Positions 24,339 to 33,090 of a stretch of 64,000 nucleotides of DNA are shown here, piece after piece (position 1 is the first letter of the stretch; the number at the start of each line of letters is the position of its first letter). This DNA is from RGIG1995 sp045587445 (GTDB lineage: Bacteria; Bacillota; Clostridia; Oscillospirales; CAG-272). The notes beneath the pieces are model-generated. The model saw only the letters and a list, made by a program, of their open reading frames with translations, was not told the origin of the DNA and made no database searches. The position numbers were made by a program, and so were the translations under genes. The DNA is taken from NCBI GenBank assembly GCA_045587445.1, contig JAZNCH010000065.1, positions 1 to 64,000 of the forward strand, in the 5' to 3' direction.

Positions 24339-24794
24339 TTACTCCGTTACTCTTTCAATTTTAATAAGTCTGCCGTTACCCGAATCGGTCTTTGAAATAT
24401 CCACGCGATAGTAGCTACGCGGAATCGCATAGGGGATATTTTCGCACCATTCAGCAACGATAATACAGTTTTTATAATCGTAAAAACCTGTAGATTCAAG
24501 GTCGTCTTCGCTTGTAATTCGGTACATATCGTAATGGCAAATTCGATATTCTCCCCTGTATTCGTTGACAAGCGCATAGGTAGGACTCTGAACGAAATCG
24601 TCGGGGCAAATAACCGATGCCAAACCACGCACGAATACGGTTTTGCCTACGCCAACGTCGCCGTAAAGTGCAATAAAGAGATTGTCTTTGTTAAGAGTTG
24701 GCATAACCGTGCGTACCGATTCCGCAAATTCTCTTGCAACAGCCTCCGTCTCTTCCGGGGAGGCTGTTGCAATTTGTTTTATAACTTCAACCAT
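24339..24794 (-). CDS. tsaE: tRNA threonylcarbamoyladenosine biosynthesis ATPase TsaE
   Basis: 151 residues. P-loop ATPase that drives the TsaB-TsaD complex in t6A formation. Walker A is YGDVGVGKT, followed by SPTYALVNEY and CHYDMYRI, all family signatures, and WCENIPYAIP near the C-terminus. The ATG at 24794 lies 10 bases after the fhs stop codon. No Shine-Dalgarno sequence is visible before it (the upstream bases are only A and T), so translation may depend on coupling to fhs; in-frame starts inside fhs, up to 24845, also exist. Confidence 0.92.
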   Translation of the reverse strand: MVEVIKQIATASPEETEAVAREFAESVRTVMPTLNKDNLFIALYGDVGVGKTVFVRGLASVICPDDFVQSPTYALVNEYRGEYRICHYDMYRITSEDDLESTGFYDYKNCIIVAEWCENIPYAIPRSYYRVDISKTDSGNGRLIKIERVTE

Positions 24795-24804
24795 ATTTAT
24801 TATA

Positions 24805-26478
24805 TTAGAACAAACCGGTAATCTTGCCGTCATCATCAACGTCAATGTTTTCTGCGGCGGGAACTTTGGGAAGACCGGGCATGGTCATAATGTTACCGGT
24901 CAATACAACGATGAAGTGTGCACCTGCAGAAAGCGTAACGTCGCGAACAGTTACGGTGAAGCCGGAAGGTCTTCCGAGAAGTGTCTGGTCGTCGGAAAGC
25001 GAATACTGTGTCTTTGCAACGCAGATGGGATACTTCTTGTATTTTTCGTCAAGAGCTTCGATTTGTCTGATAGCGTTGAGTGCGGGAGCAGTAAAGTTTA
25101 CACCGTCTGCACCGTAAATATCTTTTGCAACCTTTTCAATTTTTTCGCAGATGGAAAGGTTTTCGTCATAGATAAACTTAAAGTTTGAGGGCTTTTCACA
25201 AGATTCAACGACTTTTTTAGCCAATTCAATACCGCCGTCACCACCCTTTGCGAATACGTCGGAAAGAGCAAATTCTGCACCCAGTCTCTTACAAGTATCT
25301 TCGATGAATTTAAGTTCAGCGTCTGTGTCGGTGTCAAAGCGGTTTATTGCGACAACGCAAGGAACACCGAATTTTGCAATATTTTCAATGTGGGCTTCAA
25401 GGTTACAGATACCCTTCTTCAAGGCTTCAAGATTTTCAGCCTTAAGATCTGTCTTGGGAACCCCACCGTTATATTTAAGCGCGCGAACAGTCGCAACAAG
25501 TACGATTGTAGAGGGAGCAATACCAGCCATACGGCACTTGATGTCAAGGAACTTTTCAGCCCCAAGGTCAGCACCGAAGCCCGCTTCTGTAATTGCGTAG
25601 TCAGCAAGCTTCATAGCAAGCTTTGTAGCTCTTACAGAGTTACAACCGTGAGCGATGTTGGCAAAAGGACCGCCGTGAATAAGTGCGGGTGTGTTTTCGA
25701 GTGTCTGTACAAGGTTAGGCTTTAATGCGTCTTTAAGAAGAGCGGTCATGGCACCGTTAGCCTTAATATCGCGGCAGTAAACGGGGCTGCCGTCATATTT
25801 GTAAGCTATAAGAATATCGCCAAGTCTTTCTTTAAGGTCAGAAACAGAATCAGCAAGACAAAGGATAGCCATAACTTCACTTGCAACCGTAATCATAAAG
25901 TGGTCTTCACGCGGAATACCGTCAACCTTTGAACCGAGACCGCATATAGTGTTACGGAGTGCTCTGTCGTTAGTATCGGTAACTCTCTTGAAGAGGATAC
26001 GTCTCTGGTCAATACCGAGAGCGTTGCCCTGATGGAGATGGTTGTCTATCATAGCGCAAAGGAGATTGTTTGCCGCAGTAATAGCGTGGAAGTCGCCTGT
26101 GAAGTGGAGGTTAATATCTTCCATAGGTACGACCTGAGCGTAACCGCCGCCTGCAGCACCGCCCTTAACTCCGAACACGGGACCAAGAGAGGGCTCGCGG
26201 AGAGCTATAACAGCATTCTTACCGATTTTTTCCATAGCCTGTCCGAGACCAATGGTTGTGGTAGTTTTACCCTCGCCGGCTGGGGTAGGATTGATAGCGG
26301 TAACAAGGATAAGTTTACCGTCTTTTTTGTCGGAATTACGTTTGATAAAATCGTTAGTAATTTTAGCTTTATATTTTCCGTAATGTTCAAGTTCGTCGGG
26401 AGTTACGCCCAACTTTTCAGCAATTTCGGAAATAGGTTTCATTTTAGCCTGTTGAGAAATTTGAATGTCTGTAAGCAT
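24805..26478 (-). CDS. fhs: Formate-tetrahydrofolate ligase
   Basis: 557 residues, the standard length. Joins formate to tetrahydrofolate with ATP to give 10-formyl-THF, which supplies purine synthesis (PurN and PurH are also in this window) and, in acetogens, the methyl branch of the Wood-Ljungdahl pathway. The ATP-binding motif TPAGEGKTTTTIGLGQ is clear, and LREPSLGPVFGVKGGAAGGG is a signature block. The ATG at 26478 is used because GGAGG is eight bases upstream; the ATG at 26484 would leave only two. Confidence 0.97.
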   Translation of the reverse strand: MLTDIQISQQAKMKPISEIAEKLGVTPDELEHYGKYKAKITNDFIKRNSDKKDGKLILVTAINPTPAGEGKTTTTIGLGQAMEKIGKNAVIALREPSLGPVFGVKGGAAGGGYAQVVPMEDINLHFTGDFHAITAANNLLCAMIDNHLHQGNALGIDQRRILFKRVTDTNDRALRNTICGLGSKVDGIPREDHFMITVASEVMAILCLADSVSDLKERLGDILIAYKYDGSPVYCRDIKANGAMTALLKDALKPNLVQTLENTPALIHGGPFANIAHGCNSVRATKLAMKLADYAITEAGFGADLGAEKFLDIKCRMAGIAPSTIVLVATVRALKYNGGVPKTDLKAENLEALKKGICNLEAHIENIAKFGVPCVVAINRFDTDTDAELKFIEDTCKRLGAEFALSDVFAKGGDGGIELAKKVVESCEKPSNFKFIYDENLSICEKIEKVAKDIYGADGVNFTAPALNAIRQIEALDEKYKKYPICVAKTQYSLSDDQTLLGRPSGFTVTVRDVTLSAGAHFIVVLTGNIMTMPGLPKVPAAENIDVDDDGKITGLF

Positions 26479-26631
26479 TTTCATGCCCTCCGATAACATT
26501 ATTTTGTAATTAAATACAATTATATCATATTTTTTTAAAAAGTGGAATATATAAATTAAATATTTTTCAAAAAATATGCAAAAAATATTGCTTTGTTAAC
26601 ACCTATAGATACTTTTATCTACACAAAACGC

Positions 26632-26660
26632 TTTACATAAAAAATTATTTGTGATATAAT
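26632..26660 (+). promoter_or_regulatory. Probable promoter of tRNA-Arg
   Basis: TTTACA, 17-bp spacer, TATAAT on the plus strand. The resulting leader of about 125 bases contains a copy of the dispersed hairpin repeat. Confidence 0.65.
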
Positions 26661-26668
26661 AAGTAAAC

Positions 26669-26721
26669 CCACTTTCTTTTAAGGAAAGCTTGGCAAAGAA
26701 CTTGCCTCTCTGGTTTGTACT
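26669..26721 (+). repeat. Double-hairpin dispersed repeat, copy near tRNA-Arg
   Basis: CCACTTTCTTTTAAGG, then AAGCTTGGCAAAGAAC and TTGCCTCTCTGGTTTGT, the same core as at 921-1007. It lies between the tRNA-Arg promoter and the tRNA. Confidence 0.75.
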
Positions 26722-26792
26722 ACAATTCTTTATTTGTACAATCCCAAACAATATACATCTTCCCTATTCACTATTACTTATTACTTCAATTT

Positions 26793-26869
26793 CTGCCCGT
26801 GGCACAGCTGGATAGCGCGTCAGACTCCGACTCTGAAGGCCGCAGGTTCGAATCCTGTCGGGCAGGCCA
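26793..26869 (+). tRNA. tRNA-Arg (anticodon CCG)
   Basis: Acceptor CTGCCCG/CGGGCAG, D arm with AGCTGGATA, anticodon loop CTCCGAC giving CCG, T loop TTCGAAT, discriminator G and encoded CCA. A terminator-like hairpin (26881-26910) follows at once. Confidence 0.93.
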
Positions 26870-26879
26870 GAAAAGATAA

Positions 26880-26910
26880 AAGCATACCTTGTGTGTGCTT
26901 TTATTTTTTG
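26880..26910 (+). terminator. Terminator of tRNA-Arg
   Basis: AAAAGCATAC pairs with GTGTGCTTTT and is followed by ATTTTTT. Confidence 0.8.
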
Positions 26911-27057
26911 CTCGATAGGATTCGAAGGGGAAACGGTAGTGAATTGACAGTCCGGTGGACTGTCAAGAGCCGTGGAAGACCGAGCGCGTAGGTCGCGCGA
27001 GACCGAATCCTGTCGGGCAGGCCAGAAAAAGCATCGGCTTTGTCGGTGCTTTTTTTA
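26911..27057 (+). repeat. Palindromic element ending in a copy of the tRNA-Arg 3' end
   Basis: The last 26 bases of the tRNA and its flank (26849-26874) recur exactly at 27004-27029. Between the copies, the element begins with the inverted T-arm sequence GATAGGATTCG, contains the perfect hairpin TTGACAGTCC/GGACTGTCAA (26944-26966) and a GAGCGCG-rich dyad, then ends in the tRNA 3'-end copy. It is followed by another T-run hairpin (AAAAAGCA...TGCTTTTTTT, 27026-27056). The remainder of the gap to 27173 holds AAAAGTTTTTGG-type low-complexity sequence and no gene. Confidence 0.7.
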
Positions 27058-27173
27058 ATAAAAGCCCCCTTTCGGCAAGTAAAATTGCTTTGCAAATGAT
27101 AAAGAAAAATTTTTTAAAGTTTTTGGGGTTCTAAAACCCTTTTTTCAAAAAATGTTTTAGGAAAACACAAAAC

Positions 27174-27200
27174 AAAAATGCCCGTTTTCACGGGCATTTT
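27174..27200 (-). terminator. Terminator of pnp
   Basis: AATGCCCGT/ACGGGCATT stem with a four-base loop, followed on the minus strand by TTTTGTTTTG. Confidence 0.85.
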
Positions 27201-27216
27201 CTATTTTTGATTATAC

Positions 27217-29535
27217 TTACTTCTTTTTAAAGAAGCCGAAAAGACCTTTGCTTTCAGTTTCCGCCGGAGCTTCAACCTTAGGTTCTTCAACCTTGGGAGC
27301 TTCTTCTATGGGAGCTTCGTACTTATGTTCATCTCTGTTGTAAGGACGTCTGTTGGAATTTTCTCTGTACTTATCTCCGCCGTTATTGTTACGCGGTCTG
27401 TTGTTATTGTTCTGGGGACGTCTTTCTCTTTCCTCATAGCCTTCAGGCTTGGGCATAGCGTCTTTTCTTGAGAGGTTGAGTCTTCCCTTTTCGTCAGTTC
27501 CCATAAACTTAACTGTAATTACATCGCCTTCGTTGCAAACGTCTTCAACCTTTTCAACTCTCTTATAGTCGAGTTTGCTGATATGAACGAGACCTTCCTT
27601 ACCGGGAGCAAATTCAACGAACGCACCTATCGGAATAACTCTTGTAACTTTACCTGTATAGATAGCACCAACCTCGGGTTCAAATACGATACCGTCGATT
27701 ATAGTCTTAGCTGCATAAGCACTGTCTCTGTTAACTGCGGAAATATAGATTGTGCCGTCGTCTTCAATATCAATCTTAGCACCTGTATCAGCAACAATCT
27801 TCTGAATAACCTTACCGCCGGAACCAATAACTTCTCTTATCTTATCGGGATTAATATGCATTGTAAGCATCTTAGGAGCGTATTCGGAAACGTCAGCTCT
27901 TGCTTCGGGAATAGCCTTGAGAAGAATCTCATCAATAATATAATCTCTGCCCTTGTGAGTAACTTCAAGAGCGTTCTTAATAATTTCGGGCGTAAGACCG
28001 TCAATCTTAAGGTCCATCTGAATAGATGTAATACCCTTGTGAGTACCTGCAACCTTAAAGTCCATATCGCCGTAGAAGTCTTCAAGGCCCTGAATATCAA
28101 TCATAGTCATCCAACGTTCGCCTTCGGTAATAAGACCGCATGAAATACCTGCAACAGGAGCCTTAATCGGAACACCTGCGTCCATAAGAGCAAGTGTAGA
28201 ACCGCAAACGGAAGCCTGAGAGGTTGAGCCGTTTGAGCTGATAACTTCGGATACGCATCTGATAGCATAGGGGAATTCATCAACAGAAGGGAGTACGGGA
28301 ACGAGAGAACGTTCAGCCAAAGCACCGTGGCCTATTTCACGTCTGCCGGGACCTCTTGATGACTTAGCTTCACCAACGGAGTAACCGGGCATATTGTAGT
28401 GGTGCATATATCTCTTTGTTTCTTCGGTATCAATACCGTCGAGCATCTGAGCATCGCCTATGGGACCGAGAGTTGCAATAGTCATAACCTGAGTCTGTCC
28501 GCGAGTGAACATACCGCTACCGTGTGTTCTGTTGAACAAGCCAACTTCAGCAGCAAGGGGTCTAATCTGATCCATTCTTCTTCCGTCAACACGTTTGCCG
28601 TCTTCAAGGAGCCAACGACGTACGATCTTCTTCTGAATCTTATAAATAAGCTCGCCGATAATATCGGGCATTTCGGGATATTCTTCGCTGAACTTTTCAA
28701 CGATAGCGTCTGTTATTGGCTGCATTCTTTCGTCTCGAACGTTTTTGTCGTCTGTATCAAGAGCGAACATAACGTCTTTTTCGCAGAAGTCAAATACCTT
28801 GTCAAACATATCGTGGTCGAATTCGCAAGAGGGATAGTCAAACTTAGGTTTGCCTACTTCTGCAACAATAGTATTGATAAAGTTACAAATATTCTTAATT
28901 TCTTCGTGAGCTACCATAATAGCGTTGTACATATCGTCATCGCTAACTTCTTTAGCACCGGCTTCAATCATAACAACTTTGTTAAGGCTACCTGCAACGG
29001 TAAGCTCAAGGTCGCTCTTTTCTCTCTGCTCAACTGTGGGGTTAAGCACAACCTGTCCGTCAACCAAGCCTACGAACACGCCTGCGATAGGACCGTTCCA
29101 CGGAATATCGGAAATAGAAAGGGCGATAGAAGCACCAATCATGCCTGCGATTTCGGGGCTGTTGTCGTTGTCAACACAAAGCACGGTAAGGCTGAGGTTA
29201 ACGTCGTTACGAAGATCCTTAGGGAACAAAGGTCTTATAGGTCTGTCGATAACGCGTGATGTAAGGATAGCCTTTTCAGAGGGCTTCCCTTCTCTCTTAA
29301 GATAACCGCCGGGAATTCTTCCGACAGCATAAAGTCTTTCTTCAAAATCAACCGAAAGGGGCAAAAAGTCGATACCGTCTCTGGGTTTTGCACTTGCAGT
29401 TGCGGTCGCAAGAATAACCGTGTCGCCAAAACGAACCAAGCAGGAGCCGTTTGCAAGACCTGCCATTTTGCCTGTTTCGATTACAAGCTTTCTTCCTGAC
29501 AATTCATACTCGAATGTCTTAAAATTCTCAAACAT
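27217..29535 (-). CDS. pnp: Polyribonucleotide nucleotidyltransferase (PNPase)
   Basis: 772 residues. Phosphorolytic 3'-5' exoribonuclease of mRNA turnover. Order: first RNase PH-like domain (1-140), an alpha-helical linker, a second RNase PH domain (about 315-545, with RGPGRREIGHGALAERSL), a KH domain (about 550-615, with VIGSGGKVIQKI), an S1 domain (about 620-690, with AFVEFAPGKEGLVHIS), and a low-complexity tail of Asn/Arg then Glu/Pro repeats ending GLFGFFKKK. The tail is longer than in the E. coli enzyme and may bind RNA or a partner. CGGAGG precedes the ATG. The gene follows rpsO as in many bacteria. Confidence 0.97.
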   Translation of the reverse strand: MFENFKTFEYELSGRKLVIETGKMAGLANGSCLVRFGDTVILATATASAKPRDGIDFLPLSVDFEERLYAVGRIPGGYLKREGKPSEKAILTSRVIDRPIRPLFPKDLRNDVNLSLTVLCVDNDNSPEIAGMIGASIALSISDIPWNGPIAGVFVGLVDGQVVLNPTVEQREKSDLELTVAGSLNKVVMIEAGAKEVSDDDMYNAIMVAHEEIKNICNFINTIVAEVGKPKFDYPSCEFDHDMFDKVFDFCEKDVMFALDTDDKNVRDERMQPITDAIVEKFSEEYPEMPDIIGELIYKIQKKIVRRWLLEDGKRVDGRRMDQIRPLAAEVGLFNRTHGSGMFTRGQTQVMTIATLGPIGDAQMLDGIDTEETKRYMHHYNMPGYSVGEAKSSRGPGRREIGHGALAERSLVPVLPSVDEFPYAIRCVSEVISSNGSTSQASVCGSTLALMDAGVPIKAPVAGISCGLITEGERWMTMIDIQGLEDFYGDMDFKVAGTHKGITSIQMDLKIDGLTPEIIKNALEVTHKGRDYIIDEILLKAIPEARADVSEYAPKMLTMHINPDKIREVIGSGGKVIQKIVADTGAKIDIEDDGTIYISAVNRDSAYAAKTIIDGIVFEPEVGAIYTGKVTRVIPIGAFVEFAPGKEGLVHISKLDYKRVEKVEDVCNEGDVITVKFMGTDEKGRLNLSRKDAMPKPEGYEERERRPQNNNNRPRNNNGGDKYRENSNRRPYNRDEHKYEAPIEEAPKVEEPKVEAPAETESKGLFGFFKKK

Positions 29536-29576
29536 TTTCTTCCTCCGTTTTCATTTCTTCTTTTTCTTCAACTTAC

Positions 29577-29650
29577 GGACATAGGTTTTAGCACTTAAAT
29601 AACTGTCCGAAGCTTTTCGGGCAACCATTTAATTGCTAAACCGCTATGCC
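29577..29650 (-). promoter_or_regulatory. Long imperfect hairpin in the pnp 5' leader
   Basis: Arms 29577-29600 and 29627-29650 pair over about 22 bp with small bulges, capped by an inner CCGA/TCGG stem. It lies between rpsO and pnp. In E. coli an RNase III site in the equivalent position mediates pnp autoregulation; that parallel is inference. Confidence 0.55.
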
Positions 29651-29730
29651 GCATTTGGTTTTAAAAATAATGTTTGTTGTATAAACTTATAGGGCAGAAC
29701 CGTAAAAATTCTGCCCCATTTAAGCGTGTT

Positions 29731-29994
29731 TTATTTACGGATACCGAGTTTTTCGATAATAGCACGATAACGGTTGATATCCTTCTTTGTGAGATAACCA
29801 AGAAGATTTCTTCTACGTCCAACCATCTTGAGCAAACCGCGTCTTGAGTGGTGGTCGTTGGGGTTCTTCTTAAGATGCTCTGTGAGGCTGTTGATTCTAT
29901 CTGTAAGGATAGCAATCTGTACCTCGGGGGATCCTGTGTCTCCGTCATGAAGCTTGTTTGCTTCAATAACCTGCAATTTCTGTTCTTTCAACAT
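29731..29994 (-). CDS. rpsO: 30S ribosomal protein S15
   Basis: 87 residues. Binds 16S rRNA at the three-way junction of helices 20-22 early in small-subunit assembly. Typical segments are HDGDTGSPEVQIAILTDRIN, HLKKNPNDHHSRRGLLKMV and the C-terminal RRNLLGYLTKKDINRY. It lies upstream of pnp with a GC-rich hairpin (GGGGCAGAA/TTCTGCCC, 29690-29717) in the gap, which may be a partial terminator. AGGTGA precedes the ATG. Confidence 0.97.
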   Translation of the reverse strand: MLKEQKLQVIEANKLHDGDTGSPEVQIAILTDRINSLTEHLKKNPNDHHSRRGLLKMVGRRRNLLGYLTKKDINRYRAIIEKLGIRK

Positions 29995-30103
29995 AATCTT
30001 TCACCTCATAAAATATTTCGTAAAGACTAAGCCAAGCGGTCGGTGAAGCAAAGCTTTTTCGCTTTTTTGTCCGCAAACCGAGTCTACGATTTCATACCTT
30101 GTT

Positions 30104-30132
30104 AATATAACACATTTCCAATAATTTGTAAA
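30104..30132 (-). promoter_or_regulatory. Promoter of rpsO-pnp
   Basis: Minus-strand TTTACA, 17-bp spacer, TATATT, leaving a leader of about 100 bases before rpsO. Confidence 0.7.
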
Positions 30133-30173
30133 TAGATTTGCATTATTTAACATTTTGTTTACATTTTAGAATA

Positions 30174-31616
30174 TTACGAGTAAATTTTATTCAAATCATT
30201 TCTGAGTGCATAAGCCTGTCTTCCCGTGTAATAGGCAAACGACGATTTCGTTGTAACAGCCTGTTTCAGTGCATCATAGCTCGAAGAAGCAACGCTTGCG
30301 TAAGAATCGCCGTACATATATGCAAAATCATAAACAGGCACTTTGAATATATCCTTAATATATTTGTACGACTCTTCATTTCTCAATACGTGGTCAAGAT
30401 AATCTCTCGCCAAAGCGTCGTGAAGCATATCCCCCGCCTCATTAAAGGCACGAAGCAAGTCAACTGCATATTCGGTACGGTTATTAGAAGTCAATACACA
30501 GAACACATAAGCATTTTCGTCTGTCGGTGTATAGTATTTATCCTGTTCCGCATCAATCTTAGGCATCGGCAAAACTGTAAAATTACCGTTAAGCTTGGAG
30601 GCATTTCCCAAAGTATCGACGTAGAAAAGCAACTTATCCTGTGCAAAAAGCTCCTGTGCATTTTCAGACGCCGTAAACGAAGCAGCATCTGCCGTAACGT
30701 TCTTTAGGTTTGTAACCAAATTATCAAGTCTTGCACCATTGTTTGCAAGAGTAGGCAAAGAGCCGAGTGCAGTACTCATATAATTCATTCCCGATGCAGT
30801 AAACACACTTTCGATAAACGAGTCAATACCGGTAGTGCCGACAGATACAATATCCGAATGATTTTCGGCACATCTGCCTCTGTAGCTGAGCATAAGGTCA
30901 AGCGTCCAAGTTCCATTGTTTACAGCCTCGTATATTTCGGAAGTAAAACCGTAGGTATCGGACACTTTTTTATTCAGATATACGCAAGTATATGCGTTTG
31001 GTGAAACAGCACCGTTACCGACAACTCCGTATAACTTGTTATTTCCCGCAGTCTGTGCCGTCGCCGAAGCATTATAACATTCAGCGTTAAAAACATCTCC
31101 GTAAAGTGCATTTAGATCGGCAATCATATTGCGATTTTTAAGATAACCGATAGCTTTTTGAGGAACACAAACAAGGTCAGCATAAAAGAGTCCTGCATCA
31201 AGCGAGCTTTGCGCATCACTCAAAAAAGTATCGTACGGAGTAGCAAAAACATTGAGAGTACAACCGAGTTTTGCAGAAATAAGCAAACTCAACTCTTTCA
31301 CAGCCCGACTGTAAGTGGTTCCGCCGTTTACTGAAAATTCTTGATCTGCATCTTCAACGATAACAATGTTAAAATTAAGCCCATCAAGGTTTTTACCTGC
31401 AAAAATCTCATTCAAAGCATTTTCCGCACTCACTTTAGAAGGCTCAAGCACATCTTTCATTGGCGGAACGGTTTCGTAAACTCTATCCGTTTCGGGAAGC
31501 GTTTCAGCCGAAGTTTCTCCATTCTCTTTTCTATCATCTATTTCGATAACACACGATGTCGTGCTGCACAGACACAGCAATATTACAAGAAAAAATATTC
31601 CAATTTTTTTCAGCAT
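30174..31616 (-). CDS. Lipoprotein resembling an extracellular solute-binding protein
   Basis: 480 residues. A signal peptide ends in LCLCSTTSC, a lipobox-like site whose Cys would be lipidated. After an acidic, Pro/Thr-rich spacer (to about residue 60) comes a two-lobe region resembling sugar-type ABC binding proteins: AKLGCTLNVFATPYDTFL, LFYADLVCVPQKAIGYLKN, KLYGVVGNGAVS, FTSEIYEAVNNGTWTLDLM and LLRAFNEAG. No ABC permease or ATPase gene is nearby, so it is an orphan whose ligand cannot be read. The start at 31616 is favoured by GAGG upstream. It begins 20 bases after cysS and may be cotranscribed. Confidence 0.72.
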   Translation of the reverse strand: MLKKIGIFFLVILLCLCSTTSCVIEIDDRKENGETSAETLPETDRVYETVPPMKDVLEPSKVSAENALNEIFAGKNLDGLNFNIVIVEDADQEFSVNGGTTYSRAVKELSLLISAKLGCTLNVFATPYDTFLSDAQSSLDAGLFYADLVCVPQKAIGYLKNRNMIADLNALYGDVFNAECYNASATAQTAGNNKLYGVVGNGAVSPNAYTCVYLNKKVSDTYGFTSEIYEAVNNGTWTLDLMLSYRGRCAENHSDIVSVGTTGIDSFIESVFTASGMNYMSTALGSLPTLANNGARLDNLVTNLKNVTADAASFTASENAQELFAQDKLLFYVDTLGNASKLNGNFTVLPMPKIDAEQDKYYTPTDENAYVFCVLTSNNRTEYAVDLLRAFNEAGDMLHDALARDYLDHVLRNEESYKYIKDIFKVPVYDFAYMYGDSYASVASSSYDALKQAVTTKSSFAYYTGRQAYALRNDLNKIYS

Positions 31617-31636
31617 GTGTTTACCTCGTTTCAAAA

Positions 31637-33037
31637 TCATTTTATTGTGTAAGTCGTTCCCTCTTTTGTATCTGTAAGAATGATACCGCGCGCGGCAAGT
31701 TCATTTCTGATTCTGTCAGCCTCTGCGTAATTCTTAGCTTTCTTTGCTTCAAGACGAAGAGCAATCTGCTCTTTGATTTCCTTGTCAAGCTCACTGTCAA
31801 CCTCGTTTGAAGATTCTTCTTCAACCTCTTCTTTATCAAGGTCAATGCCGAGGATAGAGTCGCAACGGATTATAAGCTCGTATATAGCGTTTGATTTCGT
31901 TTCATATCTCGCCATATTCCATACAGCTCCGAGAGCTTTGGGAATATTGAGGTCATCATTTATAGCATCTTCAAATTCTTTGAGAAGCTTTGCAAGTTCC
32001 TCTTCGCTTACAACTCCGTCAGCCCCCTTGTGCTTCTTGATTTGGTTCTTAAGGTTCTTAAGCGACTTTTTAGCTGAATCCATTCCGTCGAATGTAAAGT
32101 TAAGCTTTTGACCGTAGTGAGCATTCAAACAAAAATATCTGAATACCATAGGTGAGTAACCCTTTTCTTCAAGCTGGTCAAGAGTGTATGTGTTGCCGAG
32201 ACTCTTTGACATTTTACCGCCGTCAACAAGCATAAATTCACCGTGTATCCACCATTTAGCCGCAGGGTGACCGAGAAGACCGCAGGTCTGAGCAATTTCA
32301 TTTTCGTGATGTATCGGAATATGGTCAACGCCGCCGGTATGAATATCGAACTCTTCACCAAGATATTTAAGTCCCATAGCCGAGCATTCGATGTGCCAAC
32401 CGGGATAACCCATACCCCAAGGAGATTCCCACTGCATGATGTGTGTGGGGTCAGCCTTTTTCCAGAGTGCAAAATCTGCGGGATGACGCTTTTCGCTGTT
32501 TACTTCAACACGTGCACCAGCCTGATTTTCGTCAAAGTTCATTCTGGAAAGTCTGCCGTAATCCTTGAATTTCTTGATGTCGTAGTAAATACCGTCGCTC
32601 GTTTCGTAAGCATAGCCCGTTTTAAGTAAGCCCTGTACGAATTCTATCATTTCTTGAATGTGCATGGTTGCCTTGGGAACAAGCTCGGGACGCTGAATGT
32701 TGAGTCTGTCAATATCCCTGAGGAATACGCTTGTGTAGTATTCCGCAATTTCCCAAGGCGTTTTTTTCTGCTCGCGGGCAGTTTTGTTCATTTTATCTTC
32801 GCCATCGTCGCCGTCGCTCACAAGATGACCTACGTCGGTTATGTTCATTGCGTGAAGAAGGTCGTAACCGTTCCACTGCAATGTTCTTCGCAAGAAGTCC
32901 ATGAAGATGTAAGTTCTCATGTTACCGATGTGTGCATATCCGTATACGGTAGGTCCGCAAGAGTATATTCTTACGGTTTTTCCGTTAAGCGGCTCAAACG
33001 CGCCTTTTGTTCTCGTTAGTGTGTTGTAAAGCTTCAT
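31637..33037 (-). CDS. cysS: Cysteinyl-tRNA synthetase
   Basis: 466 residues. Class I synthetase that charges tRNA-Cys. The HIGH-type signature lies in YGYAHIGNMRTYIF near residue 34; CGPTVYG and HIECSAMG hold Cys/His ligands of the zinc that selects cysteine; GGKMSKSLGN is the KMSKS loop. It is downstream of cysE and the Cys-type T-box, so it is probably co-regulated by uncharged tRNA-Cys. The 276-base gap between the genes holds the repeated cysE tail and AAAAGTTTTTG-type hairpins, and no gene. Confidence 0.97.
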   Translation of the reverse strand: MKLYNTLTRTKGAFEPLNGKTVRIYSCGPTVYGYAHIGNMRTYIFMDFLRRTLQWNGYDLLHAMNITDVGHLVSDGDDGEDKMNKTAREQKKTPWEIAEYYTSVFLRDIDRLNIQRPELVPKATMHIQEMIEFVQGLLKTGYAYETSDGIYYDIKKFKDYGRLSRMNFDENQAGARVEVNSEKRHPADFALWKKADPTHIMQWESPWGMGYPGWHIECSAMGLKYLGEEFDIHTGGVDHIPIHHENEIAQTCGLLGHPAAKWWIHGEFMLVDGGKMSKSLGNTYTLDQLEEKGYSPMVFRYFCLNAHYGQKLNFTFDGMDSAKKSLKNLKNQIKKHKGADGVVSEEELAKLLKEFEDAINDDLNIPKALGAVWNMARYETKSNAIYELIIRCDSILGIDLDKEEVEEESSNEVDSELDKEIKEQIALRLEAKKAKNYAEADRIRNELAARGIILTDTKEGTTYTIK

Positions 33038-33090
33038 TTTTTCTATTCTCTCCTATTCAAGTAAATATTATACAAATTAAGCATTTACCA

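Noticed and set aside
26911..27057. Possible second tRNA gene after tRNA-Arg
   Set aside because: Only the T-arm 3' side and acceptor 3' end are present; there is no D arm or anticodon arm, so it is not a functional tRNA.
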